In this document: positions 9,923 to 18,879 of the stretch, one piece after another | Layout of the letters: each line of letters starts with the position of its first letter | How positions within the stretch are numbered: position 1 is the first letter of the stretch | NCBI RefSeq assembly: GCF_000186225.1 | Contig: NC_014933.1 | Span: forward strand, 2,294,001 to 2,358,000 | From: Bacteroides helcogenes P 36-108 | GTDB taxonomy: Bacteria; Bacteroidota; Bacteroidia; Bacteroidales; Bacteroidaceae | DNA length: 64,000 nt | Direction: 5' to 3' | Notes under the pieces: model-generated | Databases searched by the model: none | What the model was told of the DNA's origin: nothing | The model's input: only the letters and a program-made list of their open reading frames with translations | Position numbers and translations under genes: made by a program

Positions 9923-11005
9923 ATGAATTTGAAAAGGAGAAGAATAGTTGTGGTAACAGGTATTGTAGTGAGTGTTATAGCCGTCGCGGCTATTGTGGGA
10001 ATTATATTTATCAATCGGCCTGATTTTGGGAGGACGCCTCGTGGAGAACGTCTGGAACGTATCAAAAAATCACCTAATTATAGAGACGGACAGTTTCACA
10101 ACCTGCATAATACATTGACGATGACTGCCAGGAAAGGTCGGTTGATGGCACTGTGGGATTTTCTGTTTGAGAAACGGGAAGGTTTACGCCCTGAAAAGGA
10201 AATGCCGGTCATAAAAACGAATCTGAAGGATATAAAAAGGCACGAAAATGTGTTGGTGTGGTTTGGTCATTCTTCATACTTCATTCAGTTGGATGGAAAA
10301 CGTATTTTGGTAGATCCCGTGTTTTGCATGGCCTCTCCGGTTTCATTTGTCAACAAACCGTTTAGGGGAACGGAAGTTTACAAACCGGAGGATATGCCGG
10401 ATGTTGATTATCTCGTGATTACGCATGACCATTGGGATCATTTGGATTATCAGACTGTTGTACAACTAAAGGATAGGATTGGCAAAGTCATTTGTCCTTT
10501 AGGAGTGGGCGAGCATTTTGAATATTGGGGATTTGATAAAAGGCGTTTGGTGGAATTGGACTGGTTTGAAGATGCTTTGTTGGATGAAGTTTTTGTGATT
10601 CATTGCTTGCCAGCCCGCCATTTTTCCGGACGTTTTCTGAATGGCAATCAGTCGCTTTGGGCATCTTTCCTTATTGAGGCTCCTTCGCAGAATATATTCA
10701 TGGGAGGTGATGGCGGATATGATACACATTTCTCTAAAATTGGCAGAGATTATCCGCAGATAGATTTGGCTATTCTGGAAAACGGGCAATATGATGAAGA
10801 TTGGAAATATATTCATACCATGCCCATGTACTTGGAACAGGTTGTCAAAGATTTACGTGCAAGCAGGTATCTGACGGTCCATCATTCTAAATATGCATTG
10901 GCAAAACATCTTTGGAATGAGCCATTAGAGAATGTAAAGAAATTGAGAGGTAAAAATTCACTTGATATTTTGATGCCAATGATAGGAGAGGTGGTTCATC
11001 TGTAA
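9923..11005 (+). CDS. Membrane-anchored MBL-fold metallo-hydrolase (NAPE-PLD/UlaG-like)
   Basis: A 360-residue protein (ATG at 9923; an in-frame GTG two codons earlier is less likely). Basic residues are followed by one hydrophobic helix (about residues 8-30), so it is anchored to the inner membrane facing the periplasm or is a lipid-associated enzyme. The metallo-beta-lactamase core has the zinc motif THDHWDHLD near residue 170, then ARHFSGR, GGDGGYD and VHHSKYAL. WFGHSSYFIQLDGKRILVDP is the typical opening strand of this branch. Relatives include N-acylphosphatidylethanolamine phospholipase D and the UlaG lactonase, so a phosphodiesterase or lactonase on an amphiphilic substrate is plausible. 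No operon partner is visible. Confidence 0.78.
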   Translation: MNLKRRRIVVVTGIVVSVIAVAAIVGIIFINRPDFGRTPRGERLERIKKSPNYRDGQFHNLHNTLTMTARKGRLMALWDFLFEKREGLRPEKEMPVIKTNLKDIKRHENVLVWFGHSSYFIQLDGKRILVDPVFCMASPVSFVNKPFRGTEVYKPEDMPDVDYLVITHDHWDHLDYQTVVQLKDRIGKVICPLGVGEHFEYWGFDKRRLVELDWFEDALLDEVFVIHCLPARHFSGRFLNGNQSLWASFLIEAPSQNIFMGGDGGYDTHFSKIGRDYPQIDLAILENGQYDEDWKYIHTMPMYLEQVVKDLRASRYLTVHHSKYALAKHLWNEPLENVKKLRGKNSLDILMPMIGEVVHL

Positions 11006-11060
11006 GTTAAGTCCAATATGGTGAATTCTATCGGAGCACTTTGAAAATATTTCTTTTTAG

Positions 11061-11091
11061 TTGCTTTTTCTCCTCATATTTGCTATCTTAG
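11061..11091 (+). promoter_or_regulatory. Probable promoter of the 172-residue unknown gene
   Basis: TTG at 11061-11063, a 20-base spacer and TATCTTAG at 11084-11091 (one mismatch to TAnnTTTG). The start codon is 53 bases further on. Confidence 0.45.
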
Positions 11092-11143
11092 AATCGTAAT
11101 TCTAATTGGGGTAGTAATAAGTCCTGACCCACAGGCAAAGAAT

Positions 11144-11662
11144 ATGAGAATACAATTTGAAATTAAAGAAAACTTATCAGAGATTATCAGTGAAATCTTG
11201 AATAGTGAGAGGTGGGTGACTATTGTCAAGGAAGACATATCAGGTAGAAAGTTGGTTGTGATTCGTGACCGGAATTATGATTCGGAAGCAACGATAGAAA
11301 TTTATGCTCGTGAAGTTAGCATTAAAACGGCATGGTCCAGTTATTCTTATCGGTTGTTTATAGTAGGAGACAGCGTTTGGTGCGAATATAATGGTGCTTA
11401 TCGTGGATTGTTGGAACAAAAGCTGTTGCCTGCCATTACTCCGAAAGAAAGTTTATTGAACTCCGAAGTGCTGGACAGTTCATTATACGGTCATGAAAAG
11501 AAAAAGCTTAGGGAATATGCAGAGGATAATGTGAAACTGAAGAAATTCCGTCGTGAGAATTTTAATGAAAACCGTACCGGAGTGGCTTCGTTTGATCACC
11601 CCAAAAAGGTGTATGACGAGTTCATTAAAGAAGATTATATTATACCGGCTTCTGAAGAGTGA
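11144..11662 (+). CDS. Hypothetical protein, 172 residues
   Basis: I do not recognise the family. The protein has no signal peptide or membrane segment and is probably cytosolic. The N-terminal half (about 1-90) alternates beta-type segments (IQFEIKENL, WVTIVKEDI, KLVVIRD, ATIEIYA) and ends in a Trp/Tyr-rich strand (AWSSYSYRLF, DSVWCEYNGAY). The C-terminal third is charged and helical, rich in Lys and Glu. It is a single gene with its own promoter and a shared hairpin terminator with the convergent DXS-like gene. Coding is supported by a full-length frame, a clean start and flanking signals. Confidence 0.65.
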   Translation: MRIQFEIKENLSEIISEILNSERWVTIVKEDISGRKLVVIRDRNYDSEATIEIYAREVSIKTAWSSYSYRLFIVGDSVWCEYNGAYRGLLEQKLLPAITPKESLLNSEVLDSSLYGHEKKKLREYAEDNVKLKKFRRENFNENRTGVASFDHPKKVYDEFIKEDYIIPASEE

Positions 11663-11694
11663 TTTGATTTCTTTTTTGTCTTGCCGGTAATAAA

Positions 11695-11743
11695 AAAGCA
11701 ATCAGGCTCTGAAGTCCTAAAGATTCCAGGGCCTAATTGCTTT
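11695..11743. terminator. Bidirectional hairpin terminator
   Basis: An interrupted stem, AAAGCAAT paired with ATTGCTTT plus inner AGGC/GCCT and CTG/CAG pairs. An A-run lies on the left and T-rich sequence on the right, so it can serve both convergent genes. Confidence 0.65.
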
Positions 11744-11766
11744 GTATATTTCTTTGTGACTGTATC

Positions 11767-13545
11767 TTATTGCACGATTTGTGCGAAGTTCCCAATTTTC
11801 CGAATATCTTCTACTATTTGCTCGTCTGTCAGTCTGTTGGCACGGAGTAATTCTTGTACATCATAGCGGTCTACAAACTTTTTACTGGCCCCGTAATTGA
11901 GAACTTTCATGTCAGTGGCGGCATAATGGCGGGCAATCTTTTCGCCGAAGCCTCCATCCAACACACCGTCTTCCAAAGTGATGACCAGTTGATGATCTGT
12001 CTTCAATCTGTCCATGAGTTCATTGTCTACTCCAGTAATGTAGCGCGGGTTAATGAGTGTAGCGTCAATGCCTGTTTTTTCCTTCAGCAGCGATATGACA
12101 GATTGCCCTAATCCAAAGAATGAACCTAAAGCTACGACGGCCACTTTGGAACCGCGATGAACTACTTTGTAACGGTTGAGTTCACTATAATCAGTGTCCA
12201 CTGGCTCGTTGCAGAAGATAACCTCCATAGCAGGTACACGGATGGCAACAGGGTGCTCATTTTGCCGGATACTCCATTCCAGCATGGCAAGATATTCTTC
12301 TTTGCAGGTCGGCGCCAGATAAACCATATTGGGGATGTTGCTTATGAGTGGAATATCGAAGAAGCAGAGGTGAGTGACATCATTCATGGAAGATAAAGAG
12401 CCCCAAAAAATCAATAGAACTGCCGGGTTGTTGTTGATGCAAAGATCTTGTGAAAGCTGATCGTATGCGCGCTGGATAAAAGTGCTATATACCCCATAAA
12501 CAGGCTTTCCTCCATTGGCAGCGATACCAGAAGCCAGTGCCACGGCATGTTCTTCGGCAATGCCGACATCAACGAACTGTTTACCTGCTTTTTGGCGACG
12601 GTCGAGCGTGAAGCCCATAACGGTGGGAGTGCCGGAGGTGATGCCTACAATACGCCGGTCTTCTTGCATCTTTTCCAATAAGTAACGGGCTGTTATATCT
12701 GCATAGTCTTCCACATCACCATAATCTTCCTTTAGCTTTCCTGTTTCTGTATTGAACGGAGCGCGCCAGTGATAAGCCTCTTTATCCTTCTCAGCAGGTT
12801 TATATCCCTTGCCTTTCAGTGTATTGATGTGCACTACTATGGGATGACTGATGTCTTTTACGGCAGAAAAAGCTTTGACTAAAGTTTCCACATTGTTCCC
12901 TTCTGCCACATACATATAATCCAGCCCCATGGCACGGAAAAAGTTGCATTCACACTTTCCGTTACTTTCGCGCAATTCTTGCAAATTGCGATATAAGCCG
13001 CCGTGATTTTCGGCAATGGACATTTGATTGTCATTGATGATGATAATCATATTCGTGCCGAGTTCTGCTACATAGTCCAGAGCTTCAAATGCTTCACCGC
13101 CACTTAGTGAGCCGTCACCTATCACGGCTATGATATTTTCATTTTCTCCATTTAGATCTCGTCCCTTGGCCAATCCGCTTGCCAGACTGACAGAAGTGGA
13201 AGTATGTCCGATGACAAAGAAGTCGTGTTCGCTTTCTTGCGGTTCGGAGTATCCGGATACTTCATCGTATCTATTGGGGTAGATGAATGCATCTTTACGC
13301 CCGGTCAGCATTTTGTGCACATAGCTTTGGTGCGAAACATCGAATACTATTTTATCATTTGGTGAATCGAATACATAATGTAGAGCGATAGTTGCTTCTA
13401 CCATTCCAAAGTTTGGGCCGAAGTGTCCGCCATGTTTGCTTAATTTTTGTAGCAGGAATGTGCGGATTTCACAACTTAGTTCATTTAATTCTCCAAACGA
13501 TAGTTTCTTTACGTCGGCAGGTGAGTAAATATTTTCCAAATACAT
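11767..13545 (-). CDS. Divergent 1-deoxy-D-xylulose-5-phosphate synthase (DXS) paralogue
   Basis: A 592-residue thiamine-diphosphate enzyme of the DXS/transketolase family, shorter than usual DXS (about 620-640). Recognisable blocks are HGGHFGPNFG near 39, the TPP motif GDGSLSGGE near 140 with NDN near 170, the catalytic Glu in GIAEEHAVALA near 327 (usually AEQHAVT) and YSTFIQRAYDQ. However, the block that in DXS reads IDRAG...DGQTH is replaced by IFWGSLSSMNDVTH. The conserved glyceraldehyde-3-phosphate-binding Arg of DRAG is gone and the Asp of DGxTH is displaced. The AIR position later in the chain is kept. It could make DXP for thiamine or pyridoxal, or use another acceptor. It is a lone gene with its own TATCTTTG element. 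Confidence 0.8.
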   Translation of the reverse strand: MYLENIYSPADVKKLSFGELNELSCEIRTFLLQKLSKHGGHFGPNFGMVEATIALHYVFDSPNDKIVFDVSHQSYVHKMLTGRKDAFIYPNRYDEVSGYSEPQESEHDFFVIGHTSTSVSLASGLAKGRDLNGENENIIAVIGDGSLSGGEAFEALDYVAELGTNMIIIINDNQMSIAENHGGLYRNLQELRESNGKCECNFFRAMGLDYMYVAEGNNVETLVKAFSAVKDISHPIVVHINTLKGKGYKPAEKDKEAYHWRAPFNTETGKLKEDYGDVEDYADITARYLLEKMQEDRRIVGITSGTPTVMGFTLDRRQKAGKQFVDVGIAEEHAVALASGIAANGGKPVYGVYSTFIQRAYDQLSQDLCINNNPAVLLIFWGSLSSMNDVTHLCFFDIPLISNIPNMVYLAPTCKEEYLAMLEWSIRQNEHPVAIRVPAMEVIFCNEPVDTDYSELNRYKVVHRGSKVAVVALGSFFGLGQSVISLLKEKTGIDATLINPRYITGVDNELMDRLKTDHQLVITLEDGVLDGGFGEKIARHYAATDMKVLNYGASKKFVDRYDVQELLRANRLTDEQIVEDIRKIGNFAQIVQ

Positions 13546-13583
13546 ATTAATTGTTTTTTAATGATTATTTTTGATTATAGTTG

Positions 13584-13591
13584 CAAAGATA
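13584..13591 (-). promoter_or_regulatory. -7 element of the DXS-like gene
   Basis: The minus strand reads TATCTTTG, an exact match, 39 bases upstream of the start codon. No clear -33 element is seen. Confidence 0.5.
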
Positions 13592-13749
13592 CAGTCGATT
13601 GGGCAACTGGCTTGTATATGTATTACTGATTGTATAACCCATATTACTTTTTATGATTATGAGGAAAAGCTGTTTGAGAGATAATTTGGAGGAGAAAGGA
13701 GATATTGAAAGTAAGTATGAGGTGTCGCAAGGTGATTTTACCTCTTTTT

Positions 13750-13781
13750 TTTGATTTTTATATTTATAAAAAATATATTTG
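13750..13781 (+). promoter_or_regulatory. Vegetative promoter of the ECF sigma gene
   Basis: TTTG at 13750-13753, a 20-base spacer and TATATTTG at 13774-13781, both exact matches to the Bacteroides consensus. The start codon is at 13818. Confidence 0.7.
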
Positions 13782-13817
13782 CCTTTCATTTCAACAAAAT
13801 AATTTCATAATTTTCTA

Positions 13818-14357
13818 ATGAACTCTCTTAACGAACAAGAAAAGAAAAAGAAATTCGAACAGTTCTTTATTGCTAATTTTCCGAAAGCTAAAGCATTTGC
13901 GTGGAAAATTCTGAAGTCTGAGGAAGATGCGGAAGATATCGTACAAGATGTGTTCGTCAAGCTATGGGATAATCCGGAGATATGGGAGCATCGAGAATTG
14001 TGGAGCAGTTATGTTTATGCGATGGTTCGTAATGCCATTTTTAATTTTTTAAAGCATAAGTCAGTAGAATGCAACTATCGGGAACTGGTAGCACAGGAAA
14101 ATATTTCTATTTTTGAAATAGATATTCATGAGCAGATATATGCAAAAGAGATAGGGCTTCTCGTTAAGTTAGCTTTAAATGATATGCCCAGACAACGGAA
14201 AAGGGTTTTTGTTATGAGCCGGAAAGGTGGAATGAGCAATCAGGAGATAGCTGAACGACTTAAACTTTCTGTGCGCACGGTAGAACGCCATATTTATTTG
14301 GCGCTTCAGGATTTGAAGAAAATCATTTTAATAGCACTTTTTTTATTTTTTCGTTGA
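13818..14357 (+). CDS. ECF-type RNA polymerase sigma factor of the PUL
   Basis: A 179-residue ECF sigma factor. Region 2 (about residues 15-85) contains EEDAEDIVQDVFVKLW and the region 2.4 helix AMVRNAIFNFLK. Region 4 (about 120-170) contains MPRQRKRVFVMSRKGGMSNQ followed by a helix-turn-helix with RTVERHIYLALQDL. The FecR-like anti-sigma gene follows after 47 bases, then the SusC-like transducer with an STN domain. That is the standard trans-envelope switch of host-glycan PULs: substrate on the TonB-dependent receptor signals through FecR to free the sigma factor, which transcribes the susC operon. Confidence 0.93.
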   Translation: MNSLNEQEKKKKFEQFFIANFPKAKAFAWKILKSEEDAEDIVQDVFVKLWDNPEIWEHRELWSSYVYAMVRNAIFNFLKHKSVECNYRELVAQENISIFEIDIHEQIYAKEIGLLVKLALNDMPRQRKRVFVMSRKGGMSNQEIAERLKLSVRTVERHIYLALQDLKKIILIALFLFFR

Positions 14358-14404
14358 GTAGTTGTTTTTGGATAGTTGTCTTTATATTGTAGAACAAATT
14401 AAAA

Positions 14405-15397
14405 ATGAAAGATTACGTTCGGAAAATAATATATTTGTTTGCTGCTTCCCGGCACGGCCGGAAGTTGAATGAGGAGATTCACTGGTGGTTGGTGGATGCG
14501 AGGCATGCGGATGAAAAAGAAGCGGCTTTGTCCGATTTATGGGAGAAAACAGAAGAAAAAGCGGATGAGAGTACTTGGCTCTCTCTTTCTAAAGTATATG
14601 GACGGTTGGAATATAAAAAACGTCATACTGCGGCTCCTGTCTTGAGGAGACTTTGGAAATATGCCGCGGCTGTTGTGTTGTTGATTGTTTCTGTTTCGAC
14701 TACGTTTTTCCTAACTAAAAATGCGTATTCCGAAGTTGCAATGGTGGAGTGTTTTACATCGGCTGGTGATATGAAAACAATAGAACTGCCTGATGGAAGT
14801 ATTGTGCAGACTAATTCGGGAACTTTGTTGCTCTATCCCGAAACTTTTAAAGGAGATACGCGTACTGTATATCTGATGGGAGAAGCGAATTTTAAGGTCA
14901 AGAAGAATTCGAGGCAACCTTTTATTGTGAGGTCTGGTACGATGGCAGTAACCGCATTGGGAACAGAGTTTAATATCTTTGCCTATCCCGAAAATGATAA
15001 AATGATTGCCACATTGATTCATGGAAAGGTAAAGGTTGATTGCAATAATGGAGCAGAAAGCTATATCCTGAATCCGGCCCAGCAGGTGATATATCATTTG
15101 GGAAGTAAACAGAGCACATTGGGGGAAACGGATTTGGAGGATGTAACAGCTTGGCAAAGGGGGATGTATGTATTTAGAGGAAGCACTATTAAAGACATTT
15201 TTTCAGCTTTGGAACGGCGCTATGCAGTTACGTTCCAGTACAATGCAAGTTCTTTCAATGAGGATAAATATAATTTTCGCTTTCGTGAAAAGTCAGAGAT
15301 TACCGATGTTATGACAATTATTGAAGCTGTCGTTGGAGGATTTACTTATAAAATAGAAGGAGATATTTGTTATATAAAAAGTACCAGAAAAAAATAA
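14405..15397 (+). CDS. FecR-family anti-sigma factor
   Basis: A 330-residue single-pass inner-membrane protein. The cytoplasmic N-terminus (about 1-80) binds the sigma factor, and one helix (about 81-104) follows a basic stretch. The periplasmic FecR domain (about 115-210) contains IELPDGSIVQTNSG and VTALGTEFNIFAYP. The C-terminal DUF4974-like domain (about 250-330) contains GSTIKDIFSALERRY and normally contacts the STN domain of the receptor. It lies directly downstream of the ECF sigma gene and upstream of susC, as expected for this regulatory class. Confidence 0.93.
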   Translation: MKDYVRKIIYLFAASRHGRKLNEEIHWWLVDARHADEKEAALSDLWEKTEEKADESTWLSLSKVYGRLEYKKRHTAAPVLRRLWKYAAAVVLLIVSVSTTFFLTKNAYSEVAMVECFTSAGDMKTIELPDGSIVQTNSGTLLLYPETFKGDTRTVYLMGEANFKVKKNSRQPFIVRSGTMAVTALGTEFNIFAYPENDKMIATLIHGKVKVDCNNGAESYILNPAQQVIYHLGSKQSTLGETDLEDVTAWQRGMYVFRGSTIKDIFSALERRYAVTFQYNASSFNEDKYNFRFREKSEITDVMTIIEAVVGGFTYKIEGDICYIKSTRKK

Positions 15398-15437
15398 ATA
15401 TAAATGATTTGTTAACCTTTTAATAGAAACGTGTATG

Positions 15438-15624
15438 AAAAAAAATATCCGGAACAAGGCGACACTCTTGTTCCGGATGTGAAATCGTATTTTTAGCATT
15501 AAAAACAAATGCTTAATCCTTTGTGAGATAGAAAAATTATGATTTAACACTAAAAAAACTGCTCTAATCTATGAATTATTATCGATTTAAAGCTTTTATT
15601 TTTGTTTTTTTTAGCTGTTTTCTT
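15438..15624 (-). ncRNA. Possible cis-antisense sRNA against the susC leader
   Basis: A strong minus-strand intrinsic terminator (stem 15447-15478 followed by eight U at 15438-15445) sits in the fecR-susC gap, pointing away from susC, with no minus-strand protein gene to serve. A weak promoter on the minus strand (TTTG at 15657-15660, 21 bases, ACTGTTTG at 15628-15635) lies just inside susC. This would give an RNA of about 187 nt covering the susC start codon and leader. The same position holds the DonS antisense RNA reported in the Don N-glycan PUL of B. fragilis. The 5' end is uncertain; a shorter form starting near 15500 is also possible. Confidence 0.35.
15447..15478 (-). terminator. Hairpin in the fecR-susC gap, terminator in minus direction
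   Basis: A perfect 12-bp stem, ATCCGGAACAAG with CTTGTTCCGGAT, around an 8-base loop. In minus direction it is followed by ATTTTTTTT. In plus direction no U-run follows directly, so it is a poor terminator for fecR but could stabilise or process the mRNA there. Confidence 0.65.
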
Positions 15625-18600
15625 ATGCAAACAGTGCTTTTAGCCCAAAGCAACACCAAAATAACTATAAAAAAGAGGAAAATTTTGTTGCAGGAGGCTT
15701 TACAACAAATAGAAAAACAATCTACTTATTTGATCGCTTTTAATGAATCCAAGTTGGAAAAAATGAAACGGATTGACTTGGACATTAATGCAGAACCACT
15801 TGATAAAGCTCTTTCCGTCATATTGGCCGGAACAGGATTTTCTTATAAAATCAAAGACAATTACATAATGATTGTTCCCAAAAGTAAATCTGTAGGTGAG
15901 AAGAAAAAGGTGATCGGCACGGTAAAAGATGAGAAAGGGGAAGAACTTATTGGAGTAAATGTTTCTGTGAAAGGCCGTTCTGCTGGAGCAATTACTGATA
16001 TGGAGGGTTGCTTTTCTTTGGAGGCTATCAAAGGTGAAGTTTTAGAGTTCTCATATATAGGTTATATGCCCAAGACCATAACCTTGGGCGATGTAACAGT
16101 ATTGGATGTTGTACTCCAAGAAGATTCCAAAACATTGGACGAGGTGGTAGTTACTGCACTTGGTATCAAGCGCTCTGAGAAGGCATTAAGTTATAATGTA
16201 CAGAAAGTTGATAATAAAGAACTGACTTCAGTAAAGGATATCAATTTTGTAAATTCGCTCAGCGGTAAGGTTGCAGGTGTGAATATCAATGCATCCTCAG
16301 CCGGAGTGGGAGGTGCTACACGCGTAGTAATGCGTGGTGCGAAATCCATCACTGGAGGAAATAATGTATTGTATGTCATTGATGGTGTGCCGATGAACAA
16401 TATTAATGGTGGAGACATAGGTACTGATCTTCGTTTTGCTGCACAACCGAGAGGAGAAAGCATTGCTGATGTTAATCCTGAAGACATCGAAAGTCTTTCT
16501 GTTTTGACCGGTCCTTCGGCAGCAGCTCTCTACGGGTCTTCGGCAGCTAATGGCGTTATCCTTATCAATACGAAAAAAGGACAGGAAGGAAAGGTTAAAG
16601 TGGGCTTTTCCTCAAGTGTTGATTTTTCTTCTCCCTTTGTGAAACCTGAGTTTCAAAATACGTATGGAAATGTAAAAGGCTCTTTCGAAAGTTGGGGAGA
16701 AAAGATGAATACCCCATCTTCTTTCGATCCGATGAGCTTTTTTCAAACGGGACATAATATTATGAATTCGCTGACCTTGACTACAGGAACAAAGACTAAC
16801 CAGACATTCGTATCTGTGGCAACTACCAATTCAAAGGGCATAATCCCCAACAATAAGTATGATCGCTACAACTTTACGGTACGTAATACTGCCAGTTTCT
16901 GCGATGACAGACTGCATTTTGACGTAAGTGGTAATTACATCATTCAAAAGACTCAGAACATGTATCGTCCGGGCGAATATTATAACCCGATTCCTGCTGT
17001 TTATCTCTTTCCGAGAGGTGAGGATTGGGAGACTGTAAAACTCTATAAACGTTATGATCCGGTTCGTAAATTTCCTGTACAGAATTGGGCTTATGGTGAC
17101 AATGGCATGCAGATGCAGAATCCTTATTTTATAGTAAATGACATGATTACTCCTCAGCACCGTAAACGCTACATGTTCATGGCGAGCCTGAAGTATGACA
17201 TTTGGGATTGGCTGAATGTCACCGGGCGTGTGCGTGTGGATAATACCAACACAGAGAGCGAAAATCGCTACCATGCTTCAGGGCAGGGGATGCTCTATGC
17301 CAATACGCATGGTAATGGTATTTATGGACATTCACAGTCGCTGGAACAGCAAGCCTATATGGATCTTATTTTCGGAGTAAACAAAACATTCGGAGATTTC
17401 ATTCTTACAGGTAATTTAGGAACCAGTATGGAGGATTATTACACAAGCAGTGTGGCCTTTTCCGGTCCGATATTGAAAGTACCGAATATTTTTTCGTCAG
17501 ATGCTCTTGATCCTAATTTCAATCATGGTAGTGATAGTAATTTTCGGAAACGTAGTACAGCTATTTTTGCAAGCACCGAGTTGGGCTGGAGGAGTACGAT
17601 TTATCTGACACTTACAGGGCGTAATGATTGGAGTTCACTATTGGTGAATGCAGAGGAACCTTCATTTTTCTATCCTTCAGTGGGACTTTCCGGTATCATT
17701 TCCAATATGGTGAAACTGCCTGAAGCTATTACTTTCCTGAAAGTAAGAGGTTCATACACGGAGGTCGGATCACCTATCCCCGACAGATACCGTGGTATGA
17801 CACGTGGCACTGTCACATTTCCGATGAAAAACGGATTACCGTCTACAAAAACTATTCGTCCGTTTTACGATTTTAAAGCGGAACGTACCCGTTCATATGA
17901 GTTGGGATTGAATTTACGCATGTTTGATAGCAAGTTGAATTTTGACTTTACATACTATTTGTCTAACACATACAATCAAACATTCCTCAACTCGCTTCCG
18001 GCTTCTTCGCCTTATTCACATTTCATTATCCAAGCGGGTAATATCCGCAACTATGGCTTTGAAGTGGCATTGGGATATCGTAATAAGTTTGGAACTGTGG
18101 ATTTTTCATCTAACCTGACTTATTCGCGTAATGTGAACCGAGTAAAAGAACTTGTGCACGACTATTCTACGGGTGAGGACGGTAAAACTGTCAGCTTTAA
18201 GGAAACAACTGCTGGTGGCGGGTATATTCGCGAAGGCGATGCTATTGGTGACGTATATGTTACTAAAATACTTAAACGTGACAAGTCGGGAAATGTAGAA
18301 GTGGATGCTGAAGGCAAAATATCCACAATGGAGCTTCCGAATGGGCAACGTTTGAAAATAGGCAGTGCTAATCCAGATTTTACTATGGGCTGGAGAAATG
18401 ATGTCGTTTACAAAAATTTCAGCCTGTCGTTTCTTATCAATGCCCGTGTAGGTGGTATTGTTACTTCGAATACACAAGCGTTGATGGATCAGTACGGTGT
18501 ATCTAAGGCATCGGCTGAGGCTCGTGATAGAGGTGGTGTCATGGTGGCAGGCGGTAAAATTGTTGATGCCAAAGAATACTATTCCGTAGTGGGGGGGCAG

Positions 18601-18867
18601 CAATTGGGTGCTTATTATTATTACAGTGCAACAAACGTACGGCTGCAAGAGCTGACTCTTGGCTACAAGTTTCCTAAAAATATGTTGGGTATGAAGTGGC
18701 CGGATATTTCCTTGTCGTTTATAGGACGTAACCTTTGGATGATTTATAACAAAGCGCCATTTGATCCCGAACTGACGGCTACGACAGGTACTTATGGGCA
18801 AGGAAGCGAGTACTTCGGCGCACCTAGCCTGCGTAATATCGGATTCAGTTTAAAAGTACAGTTTTAA
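15571..18867 (+). CDS. SusC-like TonB-dependent receptor with STN signalling domain
   Basis: A 1098-residue outer-membrane receptor that, with its SusD partner, imports oligosaccharides using TonB energy. A signal peptide ends near residue 25 (VLLAQS). The STN domain (about 28-95) contains KRKILLQEALQQIEKQ. A carboxypeptidase-regulatory-like domain (about 112-190) contains GTVKDEKGEELIGVNVSVKG. The SusC-type boundary LDEVVVTALGIKR follows near 190, then the plug (VMRGAKSITGGNNVLYVIDG and GPSAAALYGSSAANGVI), and the barrel ends in KVQF. The STN domain fits control by the upstream sigma/FecR pair. A run of seven G at 18591-18597 lies near the 3' end. Confidence 0.95.
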   Translation: MNYYRFKAFIFVFFSCFLMQTVLLAQSNTKITIKKRKILLQEALQQIEKQSTYLIAFNESKLEKMKRIDLDINAEPLDKALSVILAGTGFSYKIKDNYIMIVPKSKSVGEKKKVIGTVKDEKGEELIGVNVSVKGRSAGAITDMEGCFSLEAIKGEVLEFSYIGYMPKTITLGDVTVLDVVLQEDSKTLDEVVVTALGIKRSEKALSYNVQKVDNKELTSVKDINFVNSLSGKVAGVNINASSAGVGGATRVVMRGAKSITGGNNVLYVIDGVPMNNINGGDIGTDLRFAAQPRGESIADVNPEDIESLSVLTGPSAAALYGSSAANGVILINTKKGQEGKVKVGFSSSVDFSSPFVKPEFQNTYGNVKGSFESWGEKMNTPSSFDPMSFFQTGHNIMNSLTLTTGTKTNQTFVSVATTNSKGIIPNNKYDRYNFTVRNTASFCDDRLHFDVSGNYIIQKTQNMYRPGEYYNPIPAVYLFPRGEDWETVKLYKRYDPVRKFPVQNWAYGDNGMQMQNPYFIVNDMITPQHRKRYMFMASLKYDIWDWLNVTGRVRVDNTNTESENRYHASGQGMLYANTHGNGIYGHSQSLEQQAYMDLIFGVNKTFGDFILTGNLGTSMEDYYTSSVAFSGPILKVPNIFSSDALDPNFNHGSDSNFRKRSTAIFASTELGWRSTIYLTLTGRNDWSSLLVNAEEPSFFYPSVGLSGIISNMVKLPEAITFLKVRGSYTEVGSPIPDRYRGMTRGTVTFPMKNGLPSTKTIRPFYDFKAERTRSYELGLNLRMFDSKLNFDFTYYLSNTYNQTFLNSLPASSPYSHFIIQAGNIRNYGFEVALGYRNKFGTVDFSSNLTYSRNVNRVKELVHDYSTGEDGKTVSFKETTAGGGYIREGDAIGDVYVTKILKRDKSGNVEVDAEGKISTMELPNGQRLKIGSANPDFTMGWRNDVVYKNFSLSFLINARVGGIVTSNTQALMDQYGVSKASAEARDRGGVMVAGGKIVDAKEYYSVVGGQQLGAYYYYSATNVRLQELTLGYKFPKNMLGMKWPDISLSFIGRNLWMIYNKAPFDPELTATTGTYGQGSEYFGAPSLRNIGFSLKVQF

Positions 18868-18879
18868 ATCAGCACAGAA

